64,000 nucleotides of DNA, taken from contig NZ_QUKD01000005.1 in the NCBI RefSeq assembly GCF_003480915.1, positions 186,001 through 250,000 of the forward strand, in the 5' to 3' direction. Under the pieces are notes generated by a model. It saw only the letters and a program-made list of their open reading frames with translations. It was not told where the DNA came from and made no database searches. Position numbers and translations under genes: made by a program. This document shows positions 52,632-60,879 of this stretch, piece by piece. The number at the start of each line of letters is the position of its first letter. The stretch's first letter is position 1. The stretch comes from Parabacteroides sp. TM07-1AC. Its GTDB lineage: Bacteria > Bacteroidota > Bacteroidia > Bacteroidales > Tannerellaceae.

Positions 52632-53443
52632 TTAATGTTTAGCATTATGAAATATATTTTCTAATTCTCTCATTTTCTCCATCAGCACAGCGAATGTAGG
52701 TTTTTCCCCATATATCATAGACGATAGCATATCCTTGTAATCGTTACGCCAATCGTCAATGACATCATTGGGAGGTAATAACCTTATGCGTTTGCGAATG
52801 TCAGGAGTATAATCTACCCCACTCATACTTGTGAACAATTCACGATGATGGTGTATTGTATTCCAAAGTTCATCGTTGGCGATAGCCCTTGCTGCAATGT
52901 CGGTGCTCATCATCTGCATTAAGTCATACAGATGACGAGATTTACGATTAGCCTCTCTTGAACATTGAGACGAAAACAGCTCATGCAACAAAAATACCTT
53001 TTCAAGAAATGTCTTCTCTGCTAAGGCTGTAGGTATCATAACTTGCTTAATTGTTGTACTAACAGGTAACACATCTTCTAAAACACTTGTTATCGCAGCT
53101 TCTGCTGTGGGTTCGAGTAAGGAACGAGCACCAACCTCTAGTTTTACCTCTGAATGCAAATAAGGTAAGTCTTCATCGAAAAGAGATTTGTAGCGAATGT
53201 GTATCACTCTTGGTTCTGGGTATGTTCCATCACCCTCGCCGTCAGGATCGGCTTCTACTTGAAGCCATTTCTCCATGTCTGTTTCGGTAGATGATTAGCT
53301 ACAGGTAATGTGAAAACCATTTGTAGAACCACAGTTACCCATAAGTCTTTCTCAACAGCTTGTACTGGCAAGCCAGTTTTATTGGCAGCTTGGATAAGCA
53401 CCATTTGCTGTTGTTCCTTCGATAATTCAAAGTAATTATTCAT
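52632..53443 (-). pseudogene. Broken AbiEii-type nucleotidyltransferase toxin
   Basis: The 5' frame (53443 to 53255) encodes the family N-terminus, ELSKEQQQMVLIQAANKTGLP through VVLQMVFTLPVANH, and then leaves the family after about 53 residues. The 3' frame (53276 to 52632) encodes the C-terminal 214 residues, including HIRYKSLFDEDLPYLHSEVKLEVGARSL and LEKVFLLHELFSS. Missing between them is the nucleotidyltransferase core that normally holds the GG(T/S)SL loop and the catalytic acidic pair, about 100 residues, and the frames do not join. The toxin should be dead. The antitoxin gene upstream is intact and overlaps the toxin start by 8 bp. Confidence 0.82.
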
Positions 53444-54041
53444 ACGCTTGTCTAATGAAGGTTCTTATCCATGCAGGCATGAGTGCTTCGTCTGCCAATA
53501 CATTTTCCTTTTGTTCTTTCTGAAGCACGTTCTTAATTTGCTTGGCTATATCACCAGTTACATTATCTTTCCCTACTTCTTTCAGGGCAAATGTAACAAG
53601 CATTGCGAGTGGATTTGTGAATGAGAGATTTTTGGGGGTTGTATATTTGAACTGTATTGAGCGGCCATTTCCTAGGCTTACCTTACGGGGTGCGCCATCT
53701 GTCAGATAAACGACGTTCATTGGCACTTGTGTAGATATGCCCAATTTATTCATGGCATAAATACCAGTTGGAACGATACGAGCTTTATCCCTACGAGCTA
53801 TGGTTTCAGCTATCTGTTCTATGGATGGCATCAATATACCAAGTCCTAAGACTGTATCAATCTCAGGATATGAATATATTCCTCTCGCCAAACGGATGAT
53901 GTCAGCTTTTGCGGTCAGTCGTTCAAGACTTTTTCCAACTGCCTTGACCTCTCCGTATGACGTAAAATCAGAAGGAAAGAAGATGCTTCCTCTTCCTTTG
54001 GCTTTAATAGCTGTCAAAATACTGTCTTCTATGCTTGCCAT
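53436..54041 (-). CDS. AbiEi-like antitoxin (DUF6088)
   Basis: The protein of about 201 residues has a winged-helix N-terminal domain (GRGSIFFPSDFTSYGEVKAVGKSLERLTAKADIIRLARGIYSYP), as in type IV AbiEi antitoxins and DUF6088 proteins, followed by a C-terminal alpha/beta domain. It should repress its promoter by binding inverted repeats and oppose an AbiEii nucleotidyltransferase. The start is the ATG at 54041; an upstream TTG at 54068 lies inside the -7 box. Its operator is at 54051-54083. Its toxin partner is deleted, so only regulation can remain. Confidence 0.85.
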   Translation of the reverse strand: MASIEDSILTAIKAKGRGSIFFPSDFTSYGEVKAVGKSLERLTAKADIIRLARGIYSYPEIDTVLGLGILMPSIEQIAETIARRDKARIVPTGIYAMNKLGISTQVPMNVVYLTDGAPRKVSLGNGRSIQFKYTTPKNLSFTNPLAMLVTFALKEVGKDNVTGDIAKQIKNVLQKEQKENVLADEALMPAWIRTFIRQAYE

Positions 54042-54050
54042 TACATTCTG

Positions 54051-54083
54051 TTTGTCGCAAATATACAAATTATTTGCGACAAA
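54051..54083 (-). promoter_or_regulatory. AbiE operator palindrome covering the -7 box
   Basis: TTTGTCGCAAATA (54051-54063) and TATTTGCGACAAA (54071-54083) are perfect 13-bp arms around 7 bp. Minus-strand TATATTTG (54065 to 54058) is a consensus -7 box inside the palindrome. This fits direct autorepression by the antitoxin. Confidence 0.75.
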
Positions 54084-54156
54084 TCCGAAGCTTGTGTAGA
54101 ATATGAGTGGCTATGCTTAGAGATGAACCAATATAACAGCCCTCCCTACTCCTTTT

Positions 54157-54520
54157 AATCGTTGATAAGGGAGATACTATCTGTTAAGAAAGGAGGAACT
54201 ATGTGTTAAGTCCTTATATTTTGTTGCTACCCTGTACACCCTGGGATATTACCCTGTACACCCTGCGCGGGCAGCCTGTACACCTCAATCAGCTACCCTG
54301 TACAGGGTAGTTTTACTAAATAAGGACTTAACACGTAGTTTGTCGGTATTTAACACGTAGTTGTCTGTCTTTTAACAGATAGTCTGTTAGCGGTATAGAT
54401 GACAGATGACAAACTCCATTGCAAATAAAAAAAGTATCTGTCATGCTCTTATCCACTGAATGACTACGTGTTACATCAGCGAATGACAGATGACAGATAC
54501 TTTTCTAAAAACTTTGTGTA
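54157..54520 (+). repeat. ~360-bp structured intergenic element, copy B
   Basis: This is the inverted counterpart of 29650-30010. Its core has four units of exact 22-bp period (54228, 54250, 54272, 54294) built on TACCCTGTACACCCTG. Flanking arms at 54197-54217 and 54320-54340 are inverted repeats with 20 of 21 matches (GTGTTAAGTCC / GGACTTAACAC), so the core sits on a long hairpin. TGACAGATGACAG units mark the right end. It fills the gap between the AbiE module and galM; no gene is seen. Confidence 0.8.
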
Positions 54521-54540
54521 GAAAGTTATTTTTCTTGTGG

Positions 54541-55653
54541 CTACCGGCTCACGTTCGTGAAGCAGTATTCGGTGATATGGCGATACTTCTTTGCCTCATC
54601 TATCAGGATAGAGGGGAAAGCCGGTTGGTTAGGCGCATCCGGATAGCCCTGTGTTTCAATGGCTATACCTGCACTGGCATAGTAAGGGGTATTATCTTTC
54701 CCGATGTCCGTACCATCCATAAAGTAACCGTTATATACCTGAACGGAGGGCTGGTTGGTATATATTTCCAACATTCTTCCGGAAAGAGCATCAGACAGGC
54801 GGGCGGCAAAGTGCAATTCGTCCGATGCTTCGGATTCTTCGGTATCCAAGGCATAGGCCAGGGAGAAACCTTTGTCCTTTTGTATCTGCGGATGTTCCTC
54901 AACCAATGACGAGACAATGGTACGGGGCGAACGAAAGTCGAGCGAGGTTCCGTCTACCGGTAACAATCGGCCTGTAGGAATTAATTCACCGTCGCATTCT
55001 ATGATAGCAGAAGCGTTCAGTGTCAGGTTATGGGATAAGACATTTTTCCTCTCTGCCGGAGCGGAAGGAGATTGCAGGTTGAAGAAAGCATGATTGGTCA
55101 TATTAACAGGAGTCGGATGGTCGGTCGTTGCTTCACATTCCATCCGCAGGGTATTGTCCGCTTTCAGCAGGTACGTAACCTTCACTTGCAGGTTGCCCGG
55201 ATAGCCCTCTTCACCGCTTTGTGAATTATTTGTGAACTCGACAGCTTCCTCTCCGGAAGGAGAAATATATGTACGGAATTTCCAGTAACGGTTGTGAAAA
55301 GCATCGATTCCACCGTGTAAATGGTTACGAACAGGTGTACCGTACACATCGTTGGAAGCTAACAGATACTCCTGCCCTCCTATCCGGAAACAGGCATTAC
55401 TGATCCGTCCGCAGACACAACCGACGATAGCACCGTGGTATCTCTCCCCTGCCGTCCGGTAACCGTCTATCGTATCGAACCCAAGCACGATATCCGACAA
55501 GCGACCCTCCCGGTCGGGTACCCACATACTTACCCAACGTGCACCGTAATCGGTGAACTGGGCGACAAGACCGTTACGGTTCCTTAATGTGATCAATTCA
55601 GCGGCAGGGATCAATCCCCCGCCGCTGAATGTCGATGCAGATAGAAGTTTCAT
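54541..55653 (-). CDS. galM: Aldose 1-epimerase (mutarotase)
   Basis: GalM interconverts alpha and beta anomers of galactose or glucose. The 370-residue protein has VRNHLHGGIDAFHNRYW with the catalytic-type His, MTNHAFFNLQ with the second His, and the Glu region IAIETQGYPDAPNQPAFPS. No signal peptide is seen. It is the last gene of the galactoside operon, 18 bp after the alpha-galactosidase. It supplies the correct anomer for galactokinase, which lies outside the window. Confidence 0.93.
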   Translation of the reverse strand: MKLLSASTFSGGGLIPAAELITLRNRNGLVAQFTDYGARWVSMWVPDREGRLSDIVLGFDTIDGYRTAGERYHGAIVGCVCGRISNACFRIGGQEYLLASNDVYGTPVRNHLHGGIDAFHNRYWKFRTYISPSGEEAVEFTNNSQSGEEGYPGNLQVKVTYLLKADNTLRMECEATTDHPTPVNMTNHAFFNLQSPSAPAERKNVLSHNLTLNASAIIECDGELIPTGRLLPVDGTSLDFRSPRTIVSSLVEEHPQIQKDKGFSLAYALDTEESEASDELHFAARLSDALSGRMLEIYTNQPSVQVYNGYFMDGTDIGKDNTPYYASAGIAIETQGYPDAPNQPAFPSILIDEAKKYRHITEYCFTNVSR

Positions 55654-55671
55654 ATAAGAAGCTATGCTTTA

Positions 55672-57816
55672 TTATTGTTTTACGATCTTGAAGATACGGC
55701 TTTTGAAAGCTCCGTACAACGGAAACTCGACACCTATATTCATTAACTGGCGGCCTTTATAAATACCTTCCATGCCGTCGATCCGATAAGAAGCATCCGC
55801 TTCCAGTCCGCGTAGTTTCACCTTTTTGGGGCATTTGGTCTCCGGAATGGCGTTGTCAGGATATTCTGCCAGGTTATATACAAATACTACAGATTCCGTT
55901 TTCGGCTTATTGACAAACTGGAGCACGCTCCGGTTATTTTCATAGGGGGAAACGAGACGGTAATGATCGCCTTTATGAACCGTTTCACGGATCTCTTTAT
56001 ACAGGGCTATCTTCTCACGAGCCGTTTCTTTCTCCTTATCGGTCCACTTTGTTATGTCATAGCCGACACCCAGCACACCGCACATGGATACGTCGAATTT
56101 AAATTCCAGCGGATGCTTTTGGTTATGCCAGTCCTCCTGCGTCACCCAACTGATCATGGAATTGGACGGGAAAGCGTTCAGGAAAGAATACTGGATGAAA
56201 GTACGTTCCACCGGATCGGTATTATCGCTTGCCCAGCAGAAATCGGTACGTGCCATCATACCCAGGTCCACTCTTCCCCCGCCACCGGCACAGTTCTCGA
56301 ACCACACATCCGGAAATTCGGCACGTAGCGTCTCAAACAGGCGGTACAGGTTTTCGATATATTTGATACGCACAGCCCGTTGCTCGTCAGTCGGTGCAGA
56401 CAGGAAGCCCGGTTCAGTCACCCCGCGGTTCATATCCCATTTGATGAATTTGATATTGTTTTCACGCAACAGAGTAGAGAAGCTGGTATACAGATACTGA
56501 TAGACATCCTCACGAGCAAGATTCAGCATCAGCTGGTTACGTGTCTCATGACGGGTACGGTTGGGATAATGGAACACCCAGTCAGGATGCTGACGGTAGA
56601 GGTCGCTGTTCGGATTCACCATCTCCGGCTCTATCCAGATACCGAAATCCAGCCCCATAGCATTGATCTTATCGATCATCGGCTGCAGGCCGTTGGGGAA
56701 TTTATTCTTATCGACCGTCCAGTCGCCCAGACCGCCTTTATCGTTCACACGGCCTTTAAACCAGCCATCGTCGATTACGAAAACCTCGACACCCAGCTCT
56801 TTAGCAATCTTTGCCAATGCCAGCTGATGCTCTTCATTCACATCAAAAGTGGTCGCATACCAGCTATTATACAAAACCGGGCGTACCTGGTCGTGATGGG
56901 AAGGATACAGCACTTTTTCACGGGTAAAAGAGGCCAGGTTCTGTGAGACCCCCTCCATCCCCCGATTGGTATATCCTATCATCATTTTGGGGGTAGTAAA
57001 ACTTTTTCCGGGCTGAAGAACCAGGAGTTGATCCCAAAAACTGATACCTCCGGTCACCTGTACCTCGCCGGGAGCATACTTTTCGAAATCCATCCGCCAG
57101 TTGCCGCTATACTGCAAAGTGCCGAACCAGACTTCCCCGCAGGTCTCTTCCTGCTCGCCTTCCGGTCTTATCGCAAAGAAGGAAGAACCGTATGAGCGCA
57201 GGTCTTTTGTCTGAATTGTTTTCAGTCCCTGGGTCAGTTTGGTCACGTTCATCTGATATTCGTAGCCCCACCTGCCGGACAGATGCGTCAGTTCATAGGC
57301 ATTCTTCGGCAGAAAGAAGGTTCCGGACTGGGCATTTTCGATATCGATACTGCCTTTCTTTCCCGTATTCTTTATCTCTATCCACTTTTCCATCAGGTCG
57401 TATTCCGGAAGGACACGGATATATTCCGTTACCGCCAGCGGATAAAACTTATCTTTCTGATGGATAGCCAACGTCGTGTATCCATCCTGTGTCAAAAGCT
57501 CCGAACCGGCATAAGTCAGCTCTATATCCCTCACCCGGTCTTTAAAGACAGCTTCCAGCATCGGAGTGGTAGCCGAATAGCCGCCGCGAACCGTTACTTC
57601 CTCGCCTAACGGATGACGAAGCATGTCCGGATCCTGGCTTTTATCACCGAAATAAAACATATTCACGACTCCCTGTTCAGACACACGTATCTGATAAATA
57701 AAAGAGCGCGTAGACAATGTCCACGACTTTCCGTCATTACCCGTTGTAACAGCAGACTGTTGTGCCCAACCCATTCCTGTCACCAGTGCAAATAACACAA
57801 TAAACAGCTTCTTCAT
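55672..57816 (-). CDS. GH36 alpha-galactosidase
   Basis: The 714-residue exported enzyme (signal MKKLFIVLFALVTGMGWAQ) has the GH36 core: FVIDDGWFKGR, GIWIEPEMVNPNSDLYRQHPDW, the nucleophile Asp in KWDMNRGVTEPG and the acid/base region WASDNTDPVERTFIQYS. It removes alpha-linked galactose, as from raffinose-type oligosaccharides or galactomannan. It is placed between the GH2 enzyme and galM in one operon. Confidence 0.95.
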   Translation of the reverse strand: MKKLFIVLFALVTGMGWAQQSAVTTGNDGKSWTLSTRSFIYQIRVSEQGVVNMFYFGDKSQDPDMLRHPLGEEVTVRGGYSATTPMLEAVFKDRVRDIELTYAGSELLTQDGYTTLAIHQKDKFYPLAVTEYIRVLPEYDLMEKWIEIKNTGKKGSIDIENAQSGTFFLPKNAYELTHLSGRWGYEYQMNVTKLTQGLKTIQTKDLRSYGSSFFAIRPEGEQEETCGEVWFGTLQYSGNWRMDFEKYAPGEVQVTGGISFWDQLLVLQPGKSFTTPKMMIGYTNRGMEGVSQNLASFTREKVLYPSHHDQVRPVLYNSWYATTFDVNEEHQLALAKIAKELGVEVFVIDDGWFKGRVNDKGGLGDWTVDKNKFPNGLQPMIDKINAMGLDFGIWIEPEMVNPNSDLYRQHPDWVFHYPNRTRHETRNQLMLNLAREDVYQYLYTSFSTLLRENNIKFIKWDMNRGVTEPGFLSAPTDEQRAVRIKYIENLYRLFETLRAEFPDVWFENCAGGGGRVDLGMMARTDFCWASDNTDPVERTFIQYSFLNAFPSNSMISWVTQEDWHNQKHPLEFKFDVSMCGVLGVGYDITKWTDKEKETAREKIALYKEIRETVHKGDHYRLVSPYENNRSVLQFVNKPKTESVVFVYNLAEYPDNAIPETKCPKKVKLRGLEADASYRIDGMEGIYKGRQLMNIGVEFPLYGAFKSRIFKIVKQ

Positions 57817-57839
57817 AAGTTACTTTCTTTTTACATTAA

Positions 57840-60626
57840 TCAATAAATATCTTCCGGTTTGCTTGTTTCCGCAGAGGTTCCGCCCATAAGCAATCGGGAC
57901 AAAACTCCCGATTCCATCGTGTTTGACGGGTTAAATGCATTGCTTTTCATATATTCAAGCAGACTGAAATATAACTGACGCGCTTCCGGGCGTTGCTTCC
58001 AGTCAGACAGCAAATCCATAGAACAGAACAGGAGTTTGCCCGCTCCGACTTTCACCTCAAACAGATTCGACAAGCGGCGGTTATTGGCAAAGTTATCGAC
58101 AACCTCCACCAAAGGCGTTACAGCAGGCAAACTGTCTGTCACGACCGTCCGGGACTGTTTCAGCAATGACCACCATTGCCAGTCGGTATAGTTGCCTGTC
58201 GGGAAATGGCGGAATGCCGGATGCGTGGCATCACATAAGATACCCATCGAACCTGCCTGCTTCGGGAAATGAACCGGACTCCAGAACACCGGAACGAATT
58301 TGCCTTCCAGTCCTTCCACCTTCTTATAATCGGGGTTATACAATACTTTCTTTCCGTCGGCTAACGCCTTTTGAGCCTCCCGTTGGTCACGAGTAACGAT
58401 GATTTCGCCCTTTTCAGTTGTCAACTCTGCCGGATATACCCAAACAGACCATTCATTCCGGTAAGGCGTATCCTCCAATGAAAGCGATAAAGTCAGGCGG
58501 CCTGCTTCCTTCCGATTCAAAGGACAACTGATCGCTACAGGCAATTTGTTCAATCCGATGGAAAGGGGAGGACAAGCGATCTTTCCCTGATTCATCTCTT
58601 TTCCCGCCTCATCTTTCAATACCCAGGAAAGAGATTGCCCGCTCAGCTCGCGATCGGTAAAGTTCGCAATCTCCACAGATGCCGTAAAAGTCTCATCGTT
58701 TGTATAAACAGCTTTCGGAAAACGTGCCAAAGGAGTTACCGGAGCACATGCCTGACGGAAAGTCTCCGCATCGGTTACCCCCTTACTGTCCCAAAAGGCA
58801 TCCAACAGACCGACCAAAGCCGTTCCCTGTCCGGGAAAGTCGTGCAGGTCCAGCAACTGGAAACCACTGCAACCAGCCGTTTTCATCGCACGTTCTATCT
58901 CTTCCTTATAGAGAATAGATGCCAGATAACCGGATGCTTTCAGGTAATCACCGGCTTTATCCAAAAGACCTTTCTGTTCCAGTTCCTGTCTGACACCTTT
59001 AAAGTTCAGAGGGTCGAGTACACCTGTATATTTATCTATCTCCTTCAGGTTCGGGAAAACGGAATACTGTCCGATCTCGTGGGTGATCAACGGAACGGTC
59101 ATGCCCTCGACGGATGCAACATAATCTTTGTCAAACGAAGGTGACTGGGTATCAAACACACCCTGACCACGTACCCAGCCTTTCTTTGTCCATTGCGTGA
59201 TAAAGAAATCATCGTCCGGTTCGGGCCAGTCACCATGACCTCCTTCAAAGGTAAAGGAGGTAGTTGTATAGAGATGGCGCGGGTCCTGCGATTTGACATG
59301 TTTCAGTAATCCGGTCAGGAAATCAAAATCGGGTTGCAACTCATTACCCAAACTAAAGAAACAGAAAGAGGGATGATTTCCATATTCCGACAGGATACGG
59401 TCGGCTTCAGCATACAGGAATTTGTTTGTCCGGGCTTCTTCACCCACTTTCAAAGACCAGAGAGGCAGCTCCACCTGCAGATAAAAGCCCAAAGAATCCG
59501 CCACTTGAAAAGCGGCTTCCGGTGGGCACCAGGAATGGAAACGGAGATGGTTCAATCCCCATTCGCGGGCAGTGAGGAATACTTTCTTCCATCCTTCCGG
59601 TTCCATCGGCGGACGACCGGTAAGGGGGAAAATACAGCATTCGAGCGTTCCCCGCAGAAATACCTTTTTCCCGTTCAATAACAGATCTGACTGGTTTCGG
59701 CTAAATTCACGCATACCAAACCTAACACTCCCTTTTGCCTTCTGTGAACCAGCTTCCACCTTCAGATCCATTGTATATAGAGTAGGGTTAAATTCACTCC
59801 ACACTTCTATCGAATCACCCATCGGACAGGTGATGTTCACCAGGTTTTCACCTGGCTGAAAATCCATCTGCTGCTCGAAAGAAGCTATTTGCAATCTGCT
59901 TGTTGAGTTTTCCACCTTCGCTGACAACATACCTTCTATTCGTTCACCTGCATTAAAGACCTTACCTTGTATGCGGATTTGCTTACGGGTGATATCCGGA
60001 TACACCTGCAGATTGTCGATGGAAAGGGCCTCTTTTGCAGTCAGAGATATTTCTCCGATGATACCGTTCCACATGATCTGCGTTTCGTTGGTGTAGGCAT
60101 GTGCCATATCATTGACAGAAATATCGTGTTGTTTCCGGTTATCGACACGGATCGCCAGCTTGTGTTTACCGGGTGTCAGATAGTCCGTCAGGTCGAAACG
60201 ATGCGGACTGATCAGGCTTTCACAAGTTCCCGGCACAGATTGTCCGTCTATCCAGACTTTCGTCTGCCAAATAACGCGTTCCAGTTTCAGTTCGATAGAT
60301 TTGTCTTTCCAGTCCGATGGAATCGTGATTTCACGCGAATACCAGGCGGGGCCGACATAGCTGTTCCGACGGGTCAGGTGAAGTATCTGCGGCTTGCCGA
60401 CTGAAGGAGGCAAACTGTTCGGAGTGCCGTAGCCTGCCTCATCGGTAGTCCCCGGTAACTCTATTTTATCGGTAAACGAATGTTCAAACCACTTCTCCGT
60501 TACTCCGACATCAGTACTGTCCAAAGCAAACTGCCACTCTCCGGCTAAAGAGAGTTCAGATGATCTTTCCCTGCAAGAAGAAAATATCATCAGAGATATG
60601 CATACAAATAGAAGTTGCTTCATCAT
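57840..60626 (-). CDS. GH2-family glycosidase lipoprotein
   Basis: The 928-residue lipoprotein (Cys after MIFSS near residue 18) has the GH2 order: sugar-binding jelly-roll (LSLAGEWQFALD to about 190), immunoglobulin-like domain, and barrel with the acid/base Glu in FFSLGNELQPD and the nucleophile Glu in THEIGQYS. A C-terminal portion of about 350 residues is beta-rich. Beta-galactosidase activity is likely from the neighbours but beta-glucuronidase or mannosidase cannot be excluded. It follows the DUF5107 gene across a hairpin element and is 23 bp before GH36. Confidence 0.88.
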   Translation of the reverse strand: MMKQLLFVCISLMIFSSCRERSSELSLAGEWQFALDSTDVGVTEKWFEHSFTDKIELPGTTDEAGYGTPNSLPPSVGKPQILHLTRRNSYVGPAWYSREITIPSDWKDKSIELKLERVIWQTKVWIDGQSVPGTCESLISPHRFDLTDYLTPGKHKLAIRVDNRKQHDISVNDMAHAYTNETQIMWNGIIGEISLTAKEALSIDNLQVYPDITRKQIRIQGKVFNAGERIEGMLSAKVENSTSRLQIASFEQQMDFQPGENLVNITCPMGDSIEVWSEFNPTLYTMDLKVEAGSQKAKGSVRFGMREFSRNQSDLLLNGKKVFLRGTLECCIFPLTGRPPMEPEGWKKVFLTAREWGLNHLRFHSWCPPEAAFQVADSLGFYLQVELPLWSLKVGEEARTNKFLYAEADRILSEYGNHPSFCFFSLGNELQPDFDFLTGLLKHVKSQDPRHLYTTTSFTFEGGHGDWPEPDDDFFITQWTKKGWVRGQGVFDTQSPSFDKDYVASVEGMTVPLITHEIGQYSVFPNLKEIDKYTGVLDPLNFKGVRQELEQKGLLDKAGDYLKASGYLASILYKEEIERAMKTAGCSGFQLLDLHDFPGQGTALVGLLDAFWDSKGVTDAETFRQACAPVTPLARFPKAVYTNDETFTASVEIANFTDRELSGQSLSWVLKDEAGKEMNQGKIACPPLSIGLNKLPVAISCPLNRKEAGRLTLSLSLEDTPYRNEWSVWVYPAELTTEKGEIIVTRDQREAQKALADGKKVLYNPDYKKVEGLEGKFVPVFWSPVHFPKQAGSMGILCDATHPAFRHFPTGNYTDWQWWSLLKQSRTVVTDSLPAVTPLVEVVDNFANNRRLSNLFEVKVGAGKLLFCSMDLLSDWKQRPEARQLYFSLLEYMKSNAFNPSNTMESGVLSRLLMGGTSAETSKPEDIY

Positions 60627-60691
60627 ATTTTGTTGTTCTAGTTGCTTGGTTATTGTTAGTAAGCTATCCCCTCATCAAAGTGACTTAGCCC

Positions 60692-60860
60692 TTACAGGTT
60701 CCTTTGCCGTCTGCTTTAGCTGACGGATTGATAAATGATCAATCTCTGGACTTTAGTCCCATTTTAAACACACTCTCTATGTTAAGAGAAATGTGGCTAA
60801 AGCCCAAAAAGAAACAATTTGTAATCCGTCAGCTAAAGCAGACGGCAAAGGAACCTGTAA
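60692..60860. mobile_element. MITE-like hairpin element with 38-bp perfect inverted arms
   Basis: The arms 60692-60729 and 60823-60860 are exact reverse complements over 38 bp, beginning TTACAGGTTCCTTTGCC. Between them a second, imperfect inverted pair is nested: GGACTTTAGTCCCATTT facing AAATGTGGCTAAAGCC. The 169-bp whole has no open frame and lies between the stop of the DUF5107 gene and the start of GH2. It may be a non-autonomous repeat element, and it would also act as a strong RNA hairpin in the operon transcript. Confidence 0.6.
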
Positions 60861-60879
60861 CAACCAAGACCTCCTATAG

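Noticed and set aside
54228..54310. GC-rich 22-bp units as a CRISPR array
   Set aside because: There are no unique spacers of usual length, and the units are nested in a larger element found twice.
60692..60860. Complete insertion sequence
   Set aside because: There is no transposase frame between the inverted arms; at most it is a non-autonomous element.
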